NCBI GenBank assembly: GCA_934463035.1
Contig: CAKSIG010000007.1
Coordinates: 1 to 59,341, forward strand
Reading direction: 5' to 3'
Origin: an uncultured Eubacteriales bacterium
Lineage (GTDB): Bacteria; Bacillota; Clostridia; Oscillospirales; Acutalibacteraceae
Length of the DNA stretch: 59,341 nt
A model generated the notes under the pieces. It was not told the origin of the DNA and ran no database searches. It was given only the letters and a program-made list of their open reading frames with translations. A program made the position numbers and the translations under genes. Positions 48,745 through 58,524 of the stretch are shown here, piece after piece (the first letter of the stretch is position 1; the number at the start of each line of letters is the position of its first letter).

Positions 48745-51114
48745 ATGCAGAGTACAAACAAATATACCGCAGACCGCGAAAGCGGCGCGGTGATATGCGA
48801 AAACGGTTTGCCGTGGCAGCCGAGACTTTTTTGCGACGGGCGGATAATGGCTGAGATAACCGACAATGCCGTAAGTGAGATAAGATATTTTAATCCGAAC
48901 GGTTCGGGGAGCAATATTGTTTTCCGCAAAAATTTTCTCAAAGCAACGGGATTTTATATTGAAACCGAAGACAAAAATTTGGGGCTGGAACTCAAAAAAA
49001 CACGTATGCTGCCCTTGGGATTTGAGGGCGAATGGAACGCGGACGGCTGTAACTTCCGTTTTTCGTTCTACACGGTGAACAACAGCATAATAATTATTCT
49101 CAAAACACCCGATATGCCGGCAAAAAGCTGCAAATACTGTTTTGAAATAAAGAAAAACGCATTTTTCATTCCGCAAAACCTTGAAAAAGATTTTAAAAAT
49201 CCCCAGCTTTCGGGCGGAGAGAGGGTGTGGGGCGTTTTCCGCTCGGAAAACGGCGTTTATAAAACGTCTTTTTGCGAAAACGGCTGTGATACCTGCATAG
49301 CGATGACGTCTAATCGCCGCTCGGCGCTCAGAATAACCAAACGCAATACAAAATATGATTTTTACTTTGAAAATATAAGTCCGAATACCGAGTATGTATG
49401 GGCGGTTTCCTTTGCGCCCGACGAAACCAAGGCAGAGGAAAACTGCAAAAAAGCCGCCGCCGATTACAAGGAAATAATAAGCGAACGTCTTGCCGATTAT
49501 AAGACCGCCGCTCAAAAGACTCCCGAATTTAATACGGGCGATAAAGCCGTTGATAATTTTATGAGCCTTGCTCCGCTTTATAACGAATCGCTCAAAGTGC
49601 GTGAGCTTTCGGGAGTTCTGCGCGCCAGCACAAAGCACTATTTCGCCTGGGGGAGCGACTCGGTGACCGAGGCCGATTCGCTCGCGTTATGGGGTGACAA
49701 TGAATACAGCGGAAAAATAATCGACTATGCGGTAGGCGCCGATATTCCCGTTGTCTGCGCCTACGGCAACGACGGAAGAAATTTGCATAAGACCGACGGA
49801 TTTAAAATCGGCGCAAATATTTTCTTTATAACCTACCTCTACTGCTACGTTTCGGGCGGCGGCACCCTTAAAGACAGCACCTATGCTTTCGCAAAAAAGA
49901 TTTTTGAAAACACCCTTAAAGCGTATGACGAAAAAAGCGGAATGTTCAAAACGGGTATGTCTGCGGAGTTTGATTATTCCTCCGCTTTTGCCGCGACCCA
50001 CTCCGCCGCCGACGCTTACGGGTTTAAAGAAAATATTCAGACCTATACGGCGCTCCGCTCTATGCAGGTGTTGGCTTATATAAAGGGCGACGCCGAAACC
50101 GCCGAGCGCATAACCCCGATAGTGAAGAAGTTTGAAGAAAACGCGGACCGACTGTTTTTTGATGATAACGAGGGGTATTATTCGTCCGCCGTTGACAGCA
50201 AAACAGAGGACAGAGCGGATATATATTCGCCCTATCTTGCCCGTATTGAGAACGAGTTTATTTCCGATATAATTTATCCGCGTTATGAAACGCTGACAGA
50301 GTATTTCAAAAAATATTTTGTCAGCGAAAACGGCATAAGACCCCTTAACAAAAACGACCCCGCCTATGACGGCGACGCCAACCAGATGCACTGTTGGTGG
50401 CCCGTATACAACGCCGATTTTTATATCCGCTGTATACAGTCCGCCGACGACCGAGCGCTTTTGGAAAAATACGTCGGCTGGGTATCTTATTGGAGCGAGC
50501 GGCTGACCGTCCCCGAGGGGATAGACTGCTACTGCGACAACGCAGACCCCGATTTCGACGATTGGAATATGTGTTGCGGCGCATGGCAGCAGTACAACTA
50601 CCGCGCATTTTATCAGTCGATCGTCCGCGGCGTTTACGGACTTGATTTCGACGCGTTCGGCGTTACGGTATTCCCTCATTCATACCGTGAAGTGTCGGTA
50701 AAAAATCTCTTTATGTTAAACCGTAAATTTGACGTTGAAATATTCGGCGGCGGCAGATATACAAAGAAGATCACGGTAAACGGAACCGAGCTTGAAAGCA
50801 CCAACCGTATACCCTTTGACCTGCTGCGCGATAAAAACACCGTTTTGATTGAAAAAACCGAGAAAAAGCCGAGCTTTCCGCAGATAGTTAGGTTTAATTC
50901 GGCAAAGATACTGAACTTTCAGGCGGACGCGGAAAAAATAGTCTGCGATGTAGAAATACCGTATCACGCCGTGCTTGCAGTAGCGGGAAACGTCGGCGGA
51001 ATTTTGGTTGACGGCAAGGTAACCGTATTAAGACCGAGCGGCGATACAAAAACCGCCGTGATAAACGGCAGCGGCGTTAAAAAACTTGAAATTATAAGGG
51101 GCGGTTTTGAATGA
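48745..51114 (+). CDS. Putative six-hairpin glycosidase, paralogue 2
   Basis: 789 residues, cytoplasmic. Same plan as 39166-41184: beta-sandwich start (ENGLPWQPRLFCDGRI), barrel motifs LAPLYNESLKVRELSGVLRA, YFAWGSDSVTEAD, NQMHCWWPVYNADFYIR, then a C-terminal beta domain longer than in the paralogue by about 100 residues (ISPYHAVLAVAGNVGG type strands). AAGGGG precedes the ATG. Its stop overlaps the GH65 start (ATGA), so the two enzymes are co-translated and may act on the same oligosaccharide. CAZy family uncertain. Confidence 0.75.
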   Translation: MQSTNKYTADRESGAVICENGLPWQPRLFCDGRIMAEITDNAVSEIRYFNPNGSGSNIVFRKNFLKATGFYIETEDKNLGLELKKTRMLPLGFEGEWNADGCNFRFSFYTVNNSIIIILKTPDMPAKSCKYCFEIKKNAFFIPQNLEKDFKNPQLSGGERVWGVFRSENGVYKTSFCENGCDTCIAMTSNRRSALRITKRNTKYDFYFENISPNTEYVWAVSFAPDETKAEENCKKAAADYKEIISERLADYKTAAQKTPEFNTGDKAVDNFMSLAPLYNESLKVRELSGVLRASTKHYFAWGSDSVTEADSLALWGDNEYSGKIIDYAVGADIPVVCAYGNDGRNLHKTDGFKIGANIFFITYLYCYVSGGGTLKDSTYAFAKKIFENTLKAYDEKSGMFKTGMSAEFDYSSAFAATHSAADAYGFKENIQTYTALRSMQVLAYIKGDAETAERITPIVKKFEENADRLFFDDNEGYYSSAVDSKTEDRADIYSPYLARIENEFISDIIYPRYETLTEYFKKYFVSENGIRPLNKNDPAYDGDANQMHCWWPVYNADFYIRCIQSADDRALLEKYVGWVSYWSERLTVPEGIDCYCDNADPDFDDWNMCCGAWQQYNYRAFYQSIVRGVYGLDFDAFGVTVFPHSYREVSVKNLFMLNRKFDVEIFGGGRYTKKITVNGTELESTNRIPFDLLRDKNTVLIEKTEKKPSFPQIVRFNSAKILNFQADAEKIVCDVEIPYHAVLAVAGNVGGILVDGKVTVLRPSGDTKTAVINGSGVKKLEIIRGGFE

Positions 51115-53318
51115 AAAACAACGAATGGATTATAAGCGAAGATAATTACGATTACGGCAACACGGCGCAAAACGGCAGTAAATACCTTATAGCGAACGGC
51201 TATATGGGTTACAGGGGAACCTTTGAGGAGTTCGGCAAAGAGGAACTGGCGGCGCTTAATTTAGCGGGACTGTTTGACAAAAACGGCGATTCGTGGCGTG
51301 AGTCGGTAAATGCGCCCGACCCGTTTTTCACCAAGCTGTATATAAACGGCGAAGAAGTCAGCCTGCTGACAAGACGCCCGTGCGCATATTCGCGCACGCT
51401 TGATATTCGGAACGGCATACACCGCAGAACCACCTCTTTTAACGAGGGCGGCGCATCGGTCACCGTTACTGCGGAACGCTTTTTAAGTATGTCGGACGAA
51501 CATATCGGCGGGCTGAGCTATACCGTATCCGCCGACAAACCGATAACCGTCACTCTGAAAACAGACACAAACTGCGGCGTATGGGACATTAACGGTCCTC
51601 ATTTTACCGTAACAAAAAAAGATATATTTACAGTCGAGTGCGAAACGGTTGAAACCAAAACGCAACTTGCGGTATGCACGCTTTTGTCCGACAAAAATCT
51701 CAATTCGCAAAACGGATTGACCGTGGATATATCCCCCGAAAAGCCATATAATTTCAAAAAGCTGTTCGGCGTTTATTGGGGCAAGGATTTTGAAAACCGA
51801 CGTTCCGATTTCAAAAAAAGCACGGCGCTCGGATACGACGGACTCTTAGAAAATCACAAGTCAAGGTGGGAGGAAATATGGGATATGTCCGACGTCGTGA
51901 TTGAGGGCGACGACGAAGCGCAAAAGGCGCTTAGATACAGCCTTTATCAGCTTATTTCTATCGCACCGCGCGGAAATCAAACCTGCGGAATACCCGCAAG
52001 AGGGCTTTCGGGTCAGGTCTACAAGGGCGCCGCGTTTTGGGATACCGAAATGTTTATGCAGCCGTTTTTCTCATTTACCAACCCCGCAGTTGCGAAAAAA
52101 CTTGCCGAATACCGCATAAACACAATAGACGGAGCAAGACGTAAAGCCGCGGAATACGGATACGAAGGCGCGTTTTACGCTTGGGAAAGTCAGGAAACGG
52201 GCGACGACGCCTGCACGCTGTTCAATATAACGGATGTATTCACCAAACGCCCCATAAGAACGTATTTCCGAGACAAACAGATACACATAAGCGCCGATAC
52301 GGTCTACGGGCTTTGGGAATACTGCAACGTTTCGGGCGAATATTCAATTCTTGCCGACGGCGGACTTGAAATGATATATGAATGTGTGCGGTTCTTTTAC
52401 AGCTATGCCTACACAAAGCCGTTCAGAAAACGGTATGAGCTTTTGGACGTTGTGGGACCCGACGAGTATCACGAGCGCGTAAACAATAACGCATACACCA
52501 ACAAAATTGTAAAGAGAGCGGTGAATATACTCATTTCGGCTCTCGAAAAAACCAAATCGGAATACCCCGAATTTTACAAACAGTTTGAAAAAAATCACAG
52601 CTTAGATTGGATAAAAGACTTCGGCGATGCTCTATATGTCCCTGCTCCCGACAAAAACGGAATTATAGAGCAGTTTGACGGGTATTTCAAGCTCGAAGAC
52701 ATTGACCTGAACGAAATAAAAAAGCGCGTAATAGATCCCAACGAATATTGGGGGTGCGGACAGGGCATAGCGGCAACCGCAAGAGTGATAAAGCAAGCCG
52801 ACGTTCTGATGATGCTTAATGTGTTCCGCAGAGAATATTCAAAAGAGGTCTTAGAGGCAAATTGGCGGTTCTATGAGCCGTATACCGAGGGCGGTTCAAG
52901 CCTGAGCGCCTGCGCCTATGCGATAGTCGCGGCAAATATCGGGAACACCGAATGGGCTTATAAATATTTTATGAAAACGGCGACGGTGGACTTAACAGGC
53001 GACACAAGACAGTACCTCGGCACGCTTTATATCGGCGGCACGCACCCGGCGGCAAACGGCGGCTCTTGGAGTACCGCAATATTCGGTTTTGCAGGGGTCA
53101 GTTATGATGATAATACGCTTGATATATCGCCGCATTTGCCGAAAAAATGGAAGTCGCTTTCATTCAAATTGCTTTGGAAGGGCAAAAAACTCAACGTTCA
53201 TATTAAAAACGGTGACGTTTCGGTCGAATGTGAGGACGGCGTTTCTGCTTGCCCAGCTGATGAGAGCCTAACCGTAAACGGGGAAAAATATAAATCGGAG
53301 GAAAATAAAAATGTCTGA
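51111..53318 (+). CDS. GH65-family disaccharide phosphorylase
   Basis: 735 residues. GH65 enzymes split alpha-glucosides (maltose, trehalose, kojibiose, nigerose, or glucosyl-rhamnose) with phosphate to give beta-glucose 1-phosphate. N-terminal beta-sandwich (NGYMGYRGTFEEF), (alpha/alpha)6 barrel with GAAFWDTEMFMQPFF and the general-acid site DVVGPDEYHERVNNNAYTN (E452), KQADVLMM for the phosphate-side loop and GGTHPAANGGSW. A GH78 rhamnosidase in the same window makes a rhamnose-containing substrate worth considering. Overlaps both neighbours. Confidence 0.9.
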   Translation: MKNNEWIISEDNYDYGNTAQNGSKYLIANGYMGYRGTFEEFGKEELAALNLAGLFDKNGDSWRESVNAPDPFFTKLYINGEEVSLLTRRPCAYSRTLDIRNGIHRRTTSFNEGGASVTVTAERFLSMSDEHIGGLSYTVSADKPITVTLKTDTNCGVWDINGPHFTVTKKDIFTVECETVETKTQLAVCTLLSDKNLNSQNGLTVDISPEKPYNFKKLFGVYWGKDFENRRSDFKKSTALGYDGLLENHKSRWEEIWDMSDVVIEGDDEAQKALRYSLYQLISIAPRGNQTCGIPARGLSGQVYKGAAFWDTEMFMQPFFSFTNPAVAKKLAEYRINTIDGARRKAAEYGYEGAFYAWESQETGDDACTLFNITDVFTKRPIRTYFRDKQIHISADTVYGLWEYCNVSGEYSILADGGLEMIYECVRFFYSYAYTKPFRKRYELLDVVGPDEYHERVNNNAYTNKIVKRAVNILISALEKTKSEYPEFYKQFEKNHSLDWIKDFGDALYVPAPDKNGIIEQFDGYFKLEDIDLNEIKKRVIDPNEYWGCGQGIAATARVIKQADVLMMLNVFRREYSKEVLEANWRFYEPYTEGGSSLSACAYAIVAANIGNTEWAYKYFMKTATVDLTGDTRQYLGTLYIGGTHPAANGGSWSTAIFGFAGVSYDDNTLDISPHLPKKWKSLSFKLLWKGKKLNVHIKNGDVSVECEDGVSACPADESLTVNGEKYKSEENKNV

Positions 53319-53604
53319 AACCTTGGAAATATTTATGATAGTGCTGTTCGGGATCTCGTGGCCCGCAAACGTTCTTAAATCGGTAAAAACCCGCTCGACA
53401 AAGGGTAAAAGCCTGTTGTTTTTGGTTCTTATCTTCACGGGATATATCTGCGGTATAATTTCAAAACTCACCGCCGAATCCTTTAAGTGGTATGTATTGA
53501 TGTTCTACATATTAAACCTTATAATGGTAGGAGCGGACCTTATACTTTATTTCATAAACAAAAAACGCGAAAAAACGGAGGCTCTCTCTAATGAAAAAGA
53601 TTGA
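53311..53604 (+). CDS. SemiSWEET/PQ-loop-like small membrane protein
   Basis: 97 residues with three membrane segments (about 5-25, 36-54 and 61-83) and a conserved-looking WPANVLKSVKTRSTKGKSLL loop after the first segment. SemiSWEETs have three TM helices with a PQ-type loop and work as dimers that pass sugars down their gradient. The PQ pair is replaced here by PA, so the family assignment is moderate. GGAGG precedes the start, which overlaps the GH65 end by 8 bp. Confidence 0.65.
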   Translation: MSETLEIFMIVLFGISWPANVLKSVKTRSTKGKSLLFLVLIFTGYICGIISKLTAESFKWYVLMFYILNLIMVGADLILYFINKKREKTEALSNEKD

Positions 53605-54352
53605 AAATATACCGTACTGTAAGACCGACAACGAACGCCAAACCTTAGACCTATATCTGCCCGAAAAAGCCGACAACTTTCCCGTGTTTGTTTATTTTCA
53701 CGGCGGCGGAATAACATCAGGCAGTAAGGATGAGCAGAGGTTTATCGGCGACGTCGTAAGCGGCGGGATAGCCGTTGCCTGCGCAAACTATCGGCTCTAC
53801 CCTTACGCCGTATTCCCCGATTTTGTAAGAGACGCCGCGGCGGCAGTCGCTTGGGTGCATAATAACATTTCAGGCTACGGCAACTGCACCGACCTTTTTG
53901 TGGGCGGAAGCTCGGCGGGCGGTTACATAACCCAACTGCTCTGCTTTGATAAAAAATATCTCGATATTCACGGAATAGACTCAGATAAAATATCGGGATA
54001 TTTTATGGACGCGGGGCAGCCGACTTCGCATTTCAACGTCCTGCGCGAGCGCGGATTGGCGCCGAACCGCGTGATTATCGACCAAACCGCACCGCTTTAC
54101 TACGTGGAAAGCGGCAGAAGCTACGCGCCGATGGAAATTATAGTAAGCGATAACGATATGCCGAACCGATACGAACAGACAAGACTGCTGGTATCGACCC
54201 TCAAACATTGCGGAGCCGATATGAACCGCGTATTTTACAAATGCGTTGAAAATTCAGGCCATTGCGAATACCTCGATAAACAGGACGAAAACGGCAGATA
54301 CATCTTCGCCGATATGATAACGGAATTTATAAATAAGATAATATCACTCTAA
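53591..54352 (+). CDS. Alpha/beta-hydrolase esterase, HSL family
   Basis: 253 residues. Oxyanion-hole motif HGGG (37-40), nucleophile S108 in GGSSAGG, and histidine in NSGHCEY near the end. Family members cleave short-chain esters, including acetyl or acyl groups on sugars. GGAGG precedes ATG 53591, which lies inside the previous gene. Last gene of the glycosidase-GH65-SemiSWEET operon, closed by the terminator at 54358-54394. Confidence 0.87.
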   Translation: MKKIENIPYCKTDNERQTLDLYLPEKADNFPVFVYFHGGGITSGSKDEQRFIGDVVSGGIAVACANYRLYPYAVFPDFVRDAAAAVAWVHNNISGYGNCTDLFVGGSSAGGYITQLLCFDKKYLDIHGIDSDKISGYFMDAGQPTSHFNVLRERGLAPNRVIIDQTAPLYYVESGRSYAPMEIIVSDNDMPNRYEQTRLLVSTLKHCGADMNRVFYKCVENSGHCEYLDKQDENGRYIFADMITEFINKIISL

Positions 54353-54357
54353 AATTT

Positions 54358-54394
54358 CACCCCGACAGTTGTTAAAACCGTCGGGGTGGATTTT
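54358..54394 (+). terminator. Terminator after the esterase gene
   Basis: 9-bp stem CACCCCGAC / GTCGGGGTG with a 13-nt loop, followed by GATTTTATG. Confidence 0.65.
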
Positions 54395-54466
54395 ATGCTG
54401 TTTTTCCCTTTTTCTTTATGATTATAAACGCCGTGGTTTTCGCCGTATTTACCTTGAACATTTGCA

Positions 54467-55024
54467 TTATTTGAACGCTTTTAACGTTCTTAATGTCCCG
54501 TCGCCGTTTTTCAGCGCGTCCATAAAAATATCATAATTAATCTTCAATTCTGTTTTTGTTGGAACAAACTGACGCAGCAAACCGCAGTATTCAACCTTTA
54601 CGGTCATCTTATGTATAATTTCCCAAGCCCGCAATAAATCCTCCTGCGAACCGAAAGTTGTCCTTATCAGCCGATGTTTTGAATTCGGAAATAAATATTC
54701 AGGTTCCGCAATTCTCGACTCTGAACGCGTATCACAGGGAATACCGTAAAAAAATTCAGAAAGATTGGTGCGATAAATACGCTTGTCTCTTTTTAACTTT
54801 TGAGGCTTTTGCTCTATGGTATAAGAAATACGCTTAACGTGCATGATCCTCGAACCGACATTTTCAAATTGAATTTCAATTCCCCGTCCGCCGTCGGCAG
54901 AAAACACGGCTACCCTGCACCTCGGTCCGTATAGAAAAGAATCAAGAAATCTGCCTGCGATAAAACCTATTATTGATATTATAATAGCCGTGGCGGAAAG
55001 TATCATTTCTATATTGCATTTCAT
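54467..55024 (-). CDS. Unknown membrane-anchored protein
   Basis: 185 residues. One N-terminal membrane segment (ILSATAIIISIIGFIAGRFL, about 8-27) followed by a beta-rich domain of about 150 residues (RCRVAVFSADGGRGIEIQFE ... VKRISYTI) and a helical end. ATG 55024 follows GAGGACAAGAAA. It trails the lipoprotein gene by 24 bp on the same strand, so it is probably co-transcribed. I recognise no family. Confidence 0.6.
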   Translation of the reverse strand: MKCNIEMILSATAIIISIIGFIAGRFLDSFLYGPRCRVAVFSADGGRGIEIQFENVGSRIMHVKRISYTIEQKPQKLKRDKRIYRTNLSEFFYGIPCDTRSESRIAEPEYLFPNSKHRLIRTTFGSQEDLLRAWEIIHKMTVKVEYCGLLRQFVPTKTELKINYDIFMDALKNGDGTLRTLKAFK

Positions 55025-55047
55025 TTTCTTGTCCTCAAAAATATTCT

Positions 55048-57465
55048 TTATTTGTATGATTCAAATGATATTAATTGACCTCCATATCCTGAACATAAAA
55101 CCCAATCATTAATACTATATGTATACGGCAACTTACCGGAATACCCTGCAACAATTATTTCTAATTTTATAATAACAGTTGCTGCACATGAACCGTCAAA
55201 ACACATTTCATTATTGCGAACACAGTCTCTTTTCATTCTAATGCTATTGGGGCATTTAAGTGTAAATGTATTTGTTGCCTTGCTAGAATTTATTTCATAA
55301 TAGTCTAATATTGAATTATAACTGTCAAAATTTCCATAGCCTGACCAATAATCTTCGTGATGTTCACTATTGAATTCGCTATTACAAGTCGCTTGGCGAA
55401 ACTCAGCATTTGTTCCATCTACTGTAATGCTTGCAACTTTTATATTTTTTATTTCGTATTTGGTCGTTGGATTTTGATACACTATATAGGTTAGTTCTGT
55501 CGGAGATAAACCTATATTATGAAATTCTACAATGGTATTCTTATCATCTTGACTTAAACTTAGAACACTTGGCAAATTATCGTTTGGAACATCAGATGAG
55601 TTTGTGTTATTCCCTGCCACTTCTGTTTTTGAACTGTTAGACGCTGTATTATTGCTCTGATTACTGTTGTTATTTCCCTGACTGTTGACTTCGTCTGTCG
55701 GGTGCGTGCATTTATCTACCCAACCGTTTCTTGCTTCCCAATGATATGTGCTGACTACGCTCGACTTTTTCCAGCCGTTTTCAATATCATATACTTTCCA
55801 TTCGGCGGAAAAGCCTAATGCGTTAAGCAATGTCTTTTTGTCGCCCGCAAATTTAAGAGTAACAATCGGTGCGTACGCCTGAACATCAACGCAGGGTATT
55901 TCGGTGCTGCCCTGCTCGGCGCTTATTTTTGCTTTTGCCCCCATTCCTATCAAAGCCTGAAAATCAAAGAAATCCAATCCCAAAACGGCTATAACGGCTT
56001 TGGGTCCTACTTTGGCGGTCAAATTGCCCGTTAAGGTCGCTTTGTTTTTTACATCTGTGTTGTTGACCTGCTTCAAACCTTTTTCAAATATATAAGATGT
56101 TGTATTTTTGATTTCACTCTTTACGGTTATTTCGCCGTTTGCGCCTACCGACAGCATAAACACACATTTAACCGAAAGTCCTGTTGTTCCTATCGGAATA
56201 TTTGCGGTAAGAATGTCAATATCTTCGTCCAACTTTCCTTTTATAGAAAAACTAAAACTTGCCTTAAAATTTACCTTTGTTTCGCAACGGTTTACTCCTA
56301 CTTTAACGCCTGCTATTTTTTTGTAATCCACATCATTATTCAAGGTTATATCGGAAAGGCTTATCTTACCCTTGATTTCATATCCTGCATTATACTTTTC
56401 TGTATAAAGGTTTTTGCCGTCAAATTTAAAAGCGTCAGCACTTTCGGGTGATTTTGCGCCTGAATATGTGCCTTGAAGCGATCCCCACTTTTCATCTACC
56501 GACAATCTGCCCTTTGTAAGATTAAGGTTGACATTAAATGCGGCTTTTGGACCTGAGCCCAACGCGGTATAAGAAGCCGCGTTATTTTGATTTAACACCA
56601 TAGGCGTTAAATTGCAGTCTTCCGTACGGCTCAAATCTTCAATGGGCGCATATTCCTCAATCGTAACGCCGTCTGCGGCTGTAAAATCACTGCTTTGAAG
56701 CTCAGTTGTTTTTGATACGCGAAATTCATCAAAAACTTCGTTTATTTCTGTTTCACCGAGTTCCGCTGTGTTGCCTGAAAGTGCAACCACTTTTCTTGCG
56801 AGACCTGCGGGATATTCTGAACTCGGCGGAAGTATTATAACTGAACCCTTTTTAATATTTTTAACATCGGGCAGATTTGCCGTTGTGGCGGTGTATTCTA
56901 TCTTAGAATTTCGTAAATCTATGACGCCTTTTGCAAGTTTAATTTTTTCTTTTTCAAATAACGGCTTATTTAAAATCAAATTTGCTGAATTTTGCAACGC
57001 CTTTTCGGCGTCTGACTGCGTAAGATTTTTTTCATTTGAAATTCCTGTCAGTATCTTTTCTTTTGCAAACTTTAAGAGTTCCTTTTCGCTAAGCTCCTTT
57101 TCTGTTTTTAAATAGTCGGAAACCGTGCTTTTCCCTATCGCGCTTATACAATTAAGCGCCGCCTCCTTAAAAGAAACCGAAGCATTCGGATTAAACTTTT
57201 TTTCGGCAGAAATTATTCCCAAATCAACACATTGCTGAATTTTACCGAAAAGCTCGTTTTCTTTTGAAATATCGGTAAAATACGGCTTTTCTGTTTTACT
57301 GTCTTGTATATAAAAACTATCCGACAGCATTTCTATCCATTTAAGTCTGTCTAGTTCCCCTTTTGCCGCTGTCGAAACGGTCTTTTTGCCGCAACCGCAT
57401 ACAATGGCTAAAATATTTATTGCCGCAAGAAGTAATGATATTGTTTTTAATATTCTTTGTTTCAT
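55048..57465 (-). CDS. Large lipoprotein with SLH-like N-terminal region
   Basis: 805 residues from ATG 57465 (AAAAGGGGAATAAAA upstream; the frame extends to 57513). Signal peptide MKQRILKTISLLLAAINILA followed by lipobox VCGC, so membrane-anchored and exported. Residues 45-150 resemble two SLH-type repeats (PYFTDISKENELFGKIQQCV ... GIISAEKKFNPNASVSFKEA). The centre is beta-rich, then a low-complexity linker (NNSNQSNNTASNSS) and a C-terminal beta domain with paired cysteines. Likely a cell-surface protein; role unknown. Confidence 0.75.
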   Translation of the reverse strand: MKQRILKTISLLLAAINILAIVCGCGKKTVSTAAKGELDRLKWIEMLSDSFYIQDSKTEKPYFTDISKENELFGKIQQCVDLGIISAEKKFNPNASVSFKEAALNCISAIGKSTVSDYLKTEKELSEKELLKFAKEKILTGISNEKNLTQSDAEKALQNSANLILNKPLFEKEKIKLAKGVIDLRNSKIEYTATTANLPDVKNIKKGSVIILPPSSEYPAGLARKVVALSGNTAELGETEINEVFDEFRVSKTTELQSSDFTAADGVTIEEYAPIEDLSRTEDCNLTPMVLNQNNAASYTALGSGPKAAFNVNLNLTKGRLSVDEKWGSLQGTYSGAKSPESADAFKFDGKNLYTEKYNAGYEIKGKISLSDITLNNDVDYKKIAGVKVGVNRCETKVNFKASFSFSIKGKLDEDIDILTANIPIGTTGLSVKCVFMLSVGANGEITVKSEIKNTTSYIFEKGLKQVNNTDVKNKATLTGNLTAKVGPKAVIAVLGLDFFDFQALIGMGAKAKISAEQGSTEIPCVDVQAYAPIVTLKFAGDKKTLLNALGFSAEWKVYDIENGWKKSSVVSTYHWEARNGWVDKCTHPTDEVNSQGNNNSNQSNNTASNSSKTEVAGNNTNSSDVPNDNLPSVLSLSQDDKNTIVEFHNIGLSPTELTYIVYQNPTTKYEIKNIKVASITVDGTNAEFRQATCNSEFNSEHHEDYWSGYGNFDSYNSILDYYEINSSKATNTFTLKCPNSIRMKRDCVRNNEMCFDGSCAATVIIKLEIIVAGYSGKLPYTYSINDWVLCSGYGGQLISFESYK

Positions 57466-57613
57466 TTTTATTCCCCTTTTAATTTCAAAATGTGTACTTT
57501 TTGACATTGGCATAAATTGTCAAATAATTTTTTTGATTTTGATGGAAAAGGATAAAAATGGAAAAAAGCGGTTGAAATGTGCATAAATATATGGTAAAAT
57601 CAACTTAACGATT

Positions 57614-57647
57614 AAGGAGTTCAAAAAGTACACTTTTTGAACTCCTT
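57614..57647. terminator. Bidirectional terminator between resolvase and lipoprotein genes
   Basis: 16-bp perfect stem (57614-57629 with 57632-57647; arm AAGGAGTTCAAAAAGT). AT-rich flanks can serve as T tracts on both strands. Confidence 0.8.
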
Positions 57648-57650
57648 TTA

Positions 57651-58253
57651 TTATTTTTGCTTGGATTTCAGTTCCATTCGGCGGCGGTAGAACGTGCTTT
57701 TGCCGAAACCGCACCGTTTAAGCGCCGTATCGGTGGTAATTGTCTTATTTTCCCACTGCCTAACCACTTCTTTAAAATCTTTCGGCAGTTCTTTTTCGGG
57801 TCTGCCGAATTTCACTCCGTTTGACTTGGCGGCGGCAATGCCCTGCGCCTGACGTTTTTTAATATTCTCGCGCTCGCTTTGCGCCACAAAGGAAAGAATT
57901 TGCAAAACCAAGTCCGCTATAAAAGTGCCCATAAGGTCCTTGCCGTTGCGGGTGTCCAAAAGCGGCATATCAATAACGCAAATATCGACGCCTATTTCCT
58001 TTGTCAGTATCCGCCACTGTTTCTGAACGTCCTCATAGTTCCTGCCCAAGCGGTCAATGCTTAGTATGTAGAGCAGGTCGCCGCTTTTCAGTCTTTTCAT
58101 CATTTTCTTATACTGCGGCCGTTCAAAATCCTTGCCCGACTGCTTATCGACATAAACGTTGCCCTTCGGGACTTTGCGTTGCGCCATTTCAATTATTTGT
58201 CTGTCCTCGTTCTGGTCAATGCTTGAAACCCGCACGTATCCGTAAACTCTCAT
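57651..58253 (-). CDS. Small serine recombinase (resolvase/invertase)
   Basis: 200 residues. Catalytic domain MRVYGYVRVSSIDQNEDRQI (S10), IDRLGRNYEDV, then a C-terminal HTH of the Hin type (KRCGFGKSTFYRRRMELKS). GGAGG lies before ATG 58253. Resolvases of this size resolve cointegrates or flip short segments; no clear res or inverted site is visible nearby apart from the palindrome at 57614-57647. It may mark the lipoprotein pair as acquired DNA. Confidence 0.92.
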   Translation of the reverse strand: MRVYGYVRVSSIDQNEDRQIIEMAQRKVPKGNVYVDKQSGKDFERPQYKKMMKRLKSGDLLYILSIDRLGRNYEDVQKQWRILTKEIGVDICVIDMPLLDTRNGKDLMGTFIADLVLQILSFVAQSERENIKKRQAQGIAAAKSNGVKFGRPEKELPKDFKEVVRQWENKTITTDTALKRCGFGKSTFYRRRMELKSKQK

Positions 58254-58524
58254 ATTTTCAACCTCCGTTTTTTACATTTTACACGAAGGTGTATATTTAG
58301 GCTGACGAGATTTGAGCGTATTGCGATTTTGCTCGCCCGCCGTTTGCAAACGAGTACCGAATTGCCAAACCCTTGGCGCCCTCTGACGAGGAAGCTGGAT
58401 TTTGCGCAGCAAAAGACTGAGGGAGAGAATTTTTTAAAGTCTCCGTCCAAATACACTATCAAAATAATCGTGCGCTATATAAATCATCTTTCACTGTGAC
58501 GAATTAGTTATCTTATAAAAGCAC
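58254..58524. other. Non-coding stretch with REP-like repeat
   Basis: Holds CCCTCTGACGAGGAAGCTGG ... GACTGAGGGAGAGAATTTTT (about 58378-58437), a dispersed repeat type I associate with gut Clostridia genomes. Nothing else recognisable. Confidence 0.45.

Noticed and set aside
48631..49638. 335-residue minus-strand ORF inside the glycosidase gene
   Set aside because: Shadow frame of 48745-51114; hydrophobic, cysteine/phenylalanine-rich composition and no ribosome-binding site. Several similar long antisense frames in 39-52 kb are rejected for the same reason.
53258..53270. Third copy of the 275-bp repeat end (GCTGATGAGAGCC)
   Set aside because: A 13-nt match inside the GH65 coding sequence without any of the repeat interior; coincidence.
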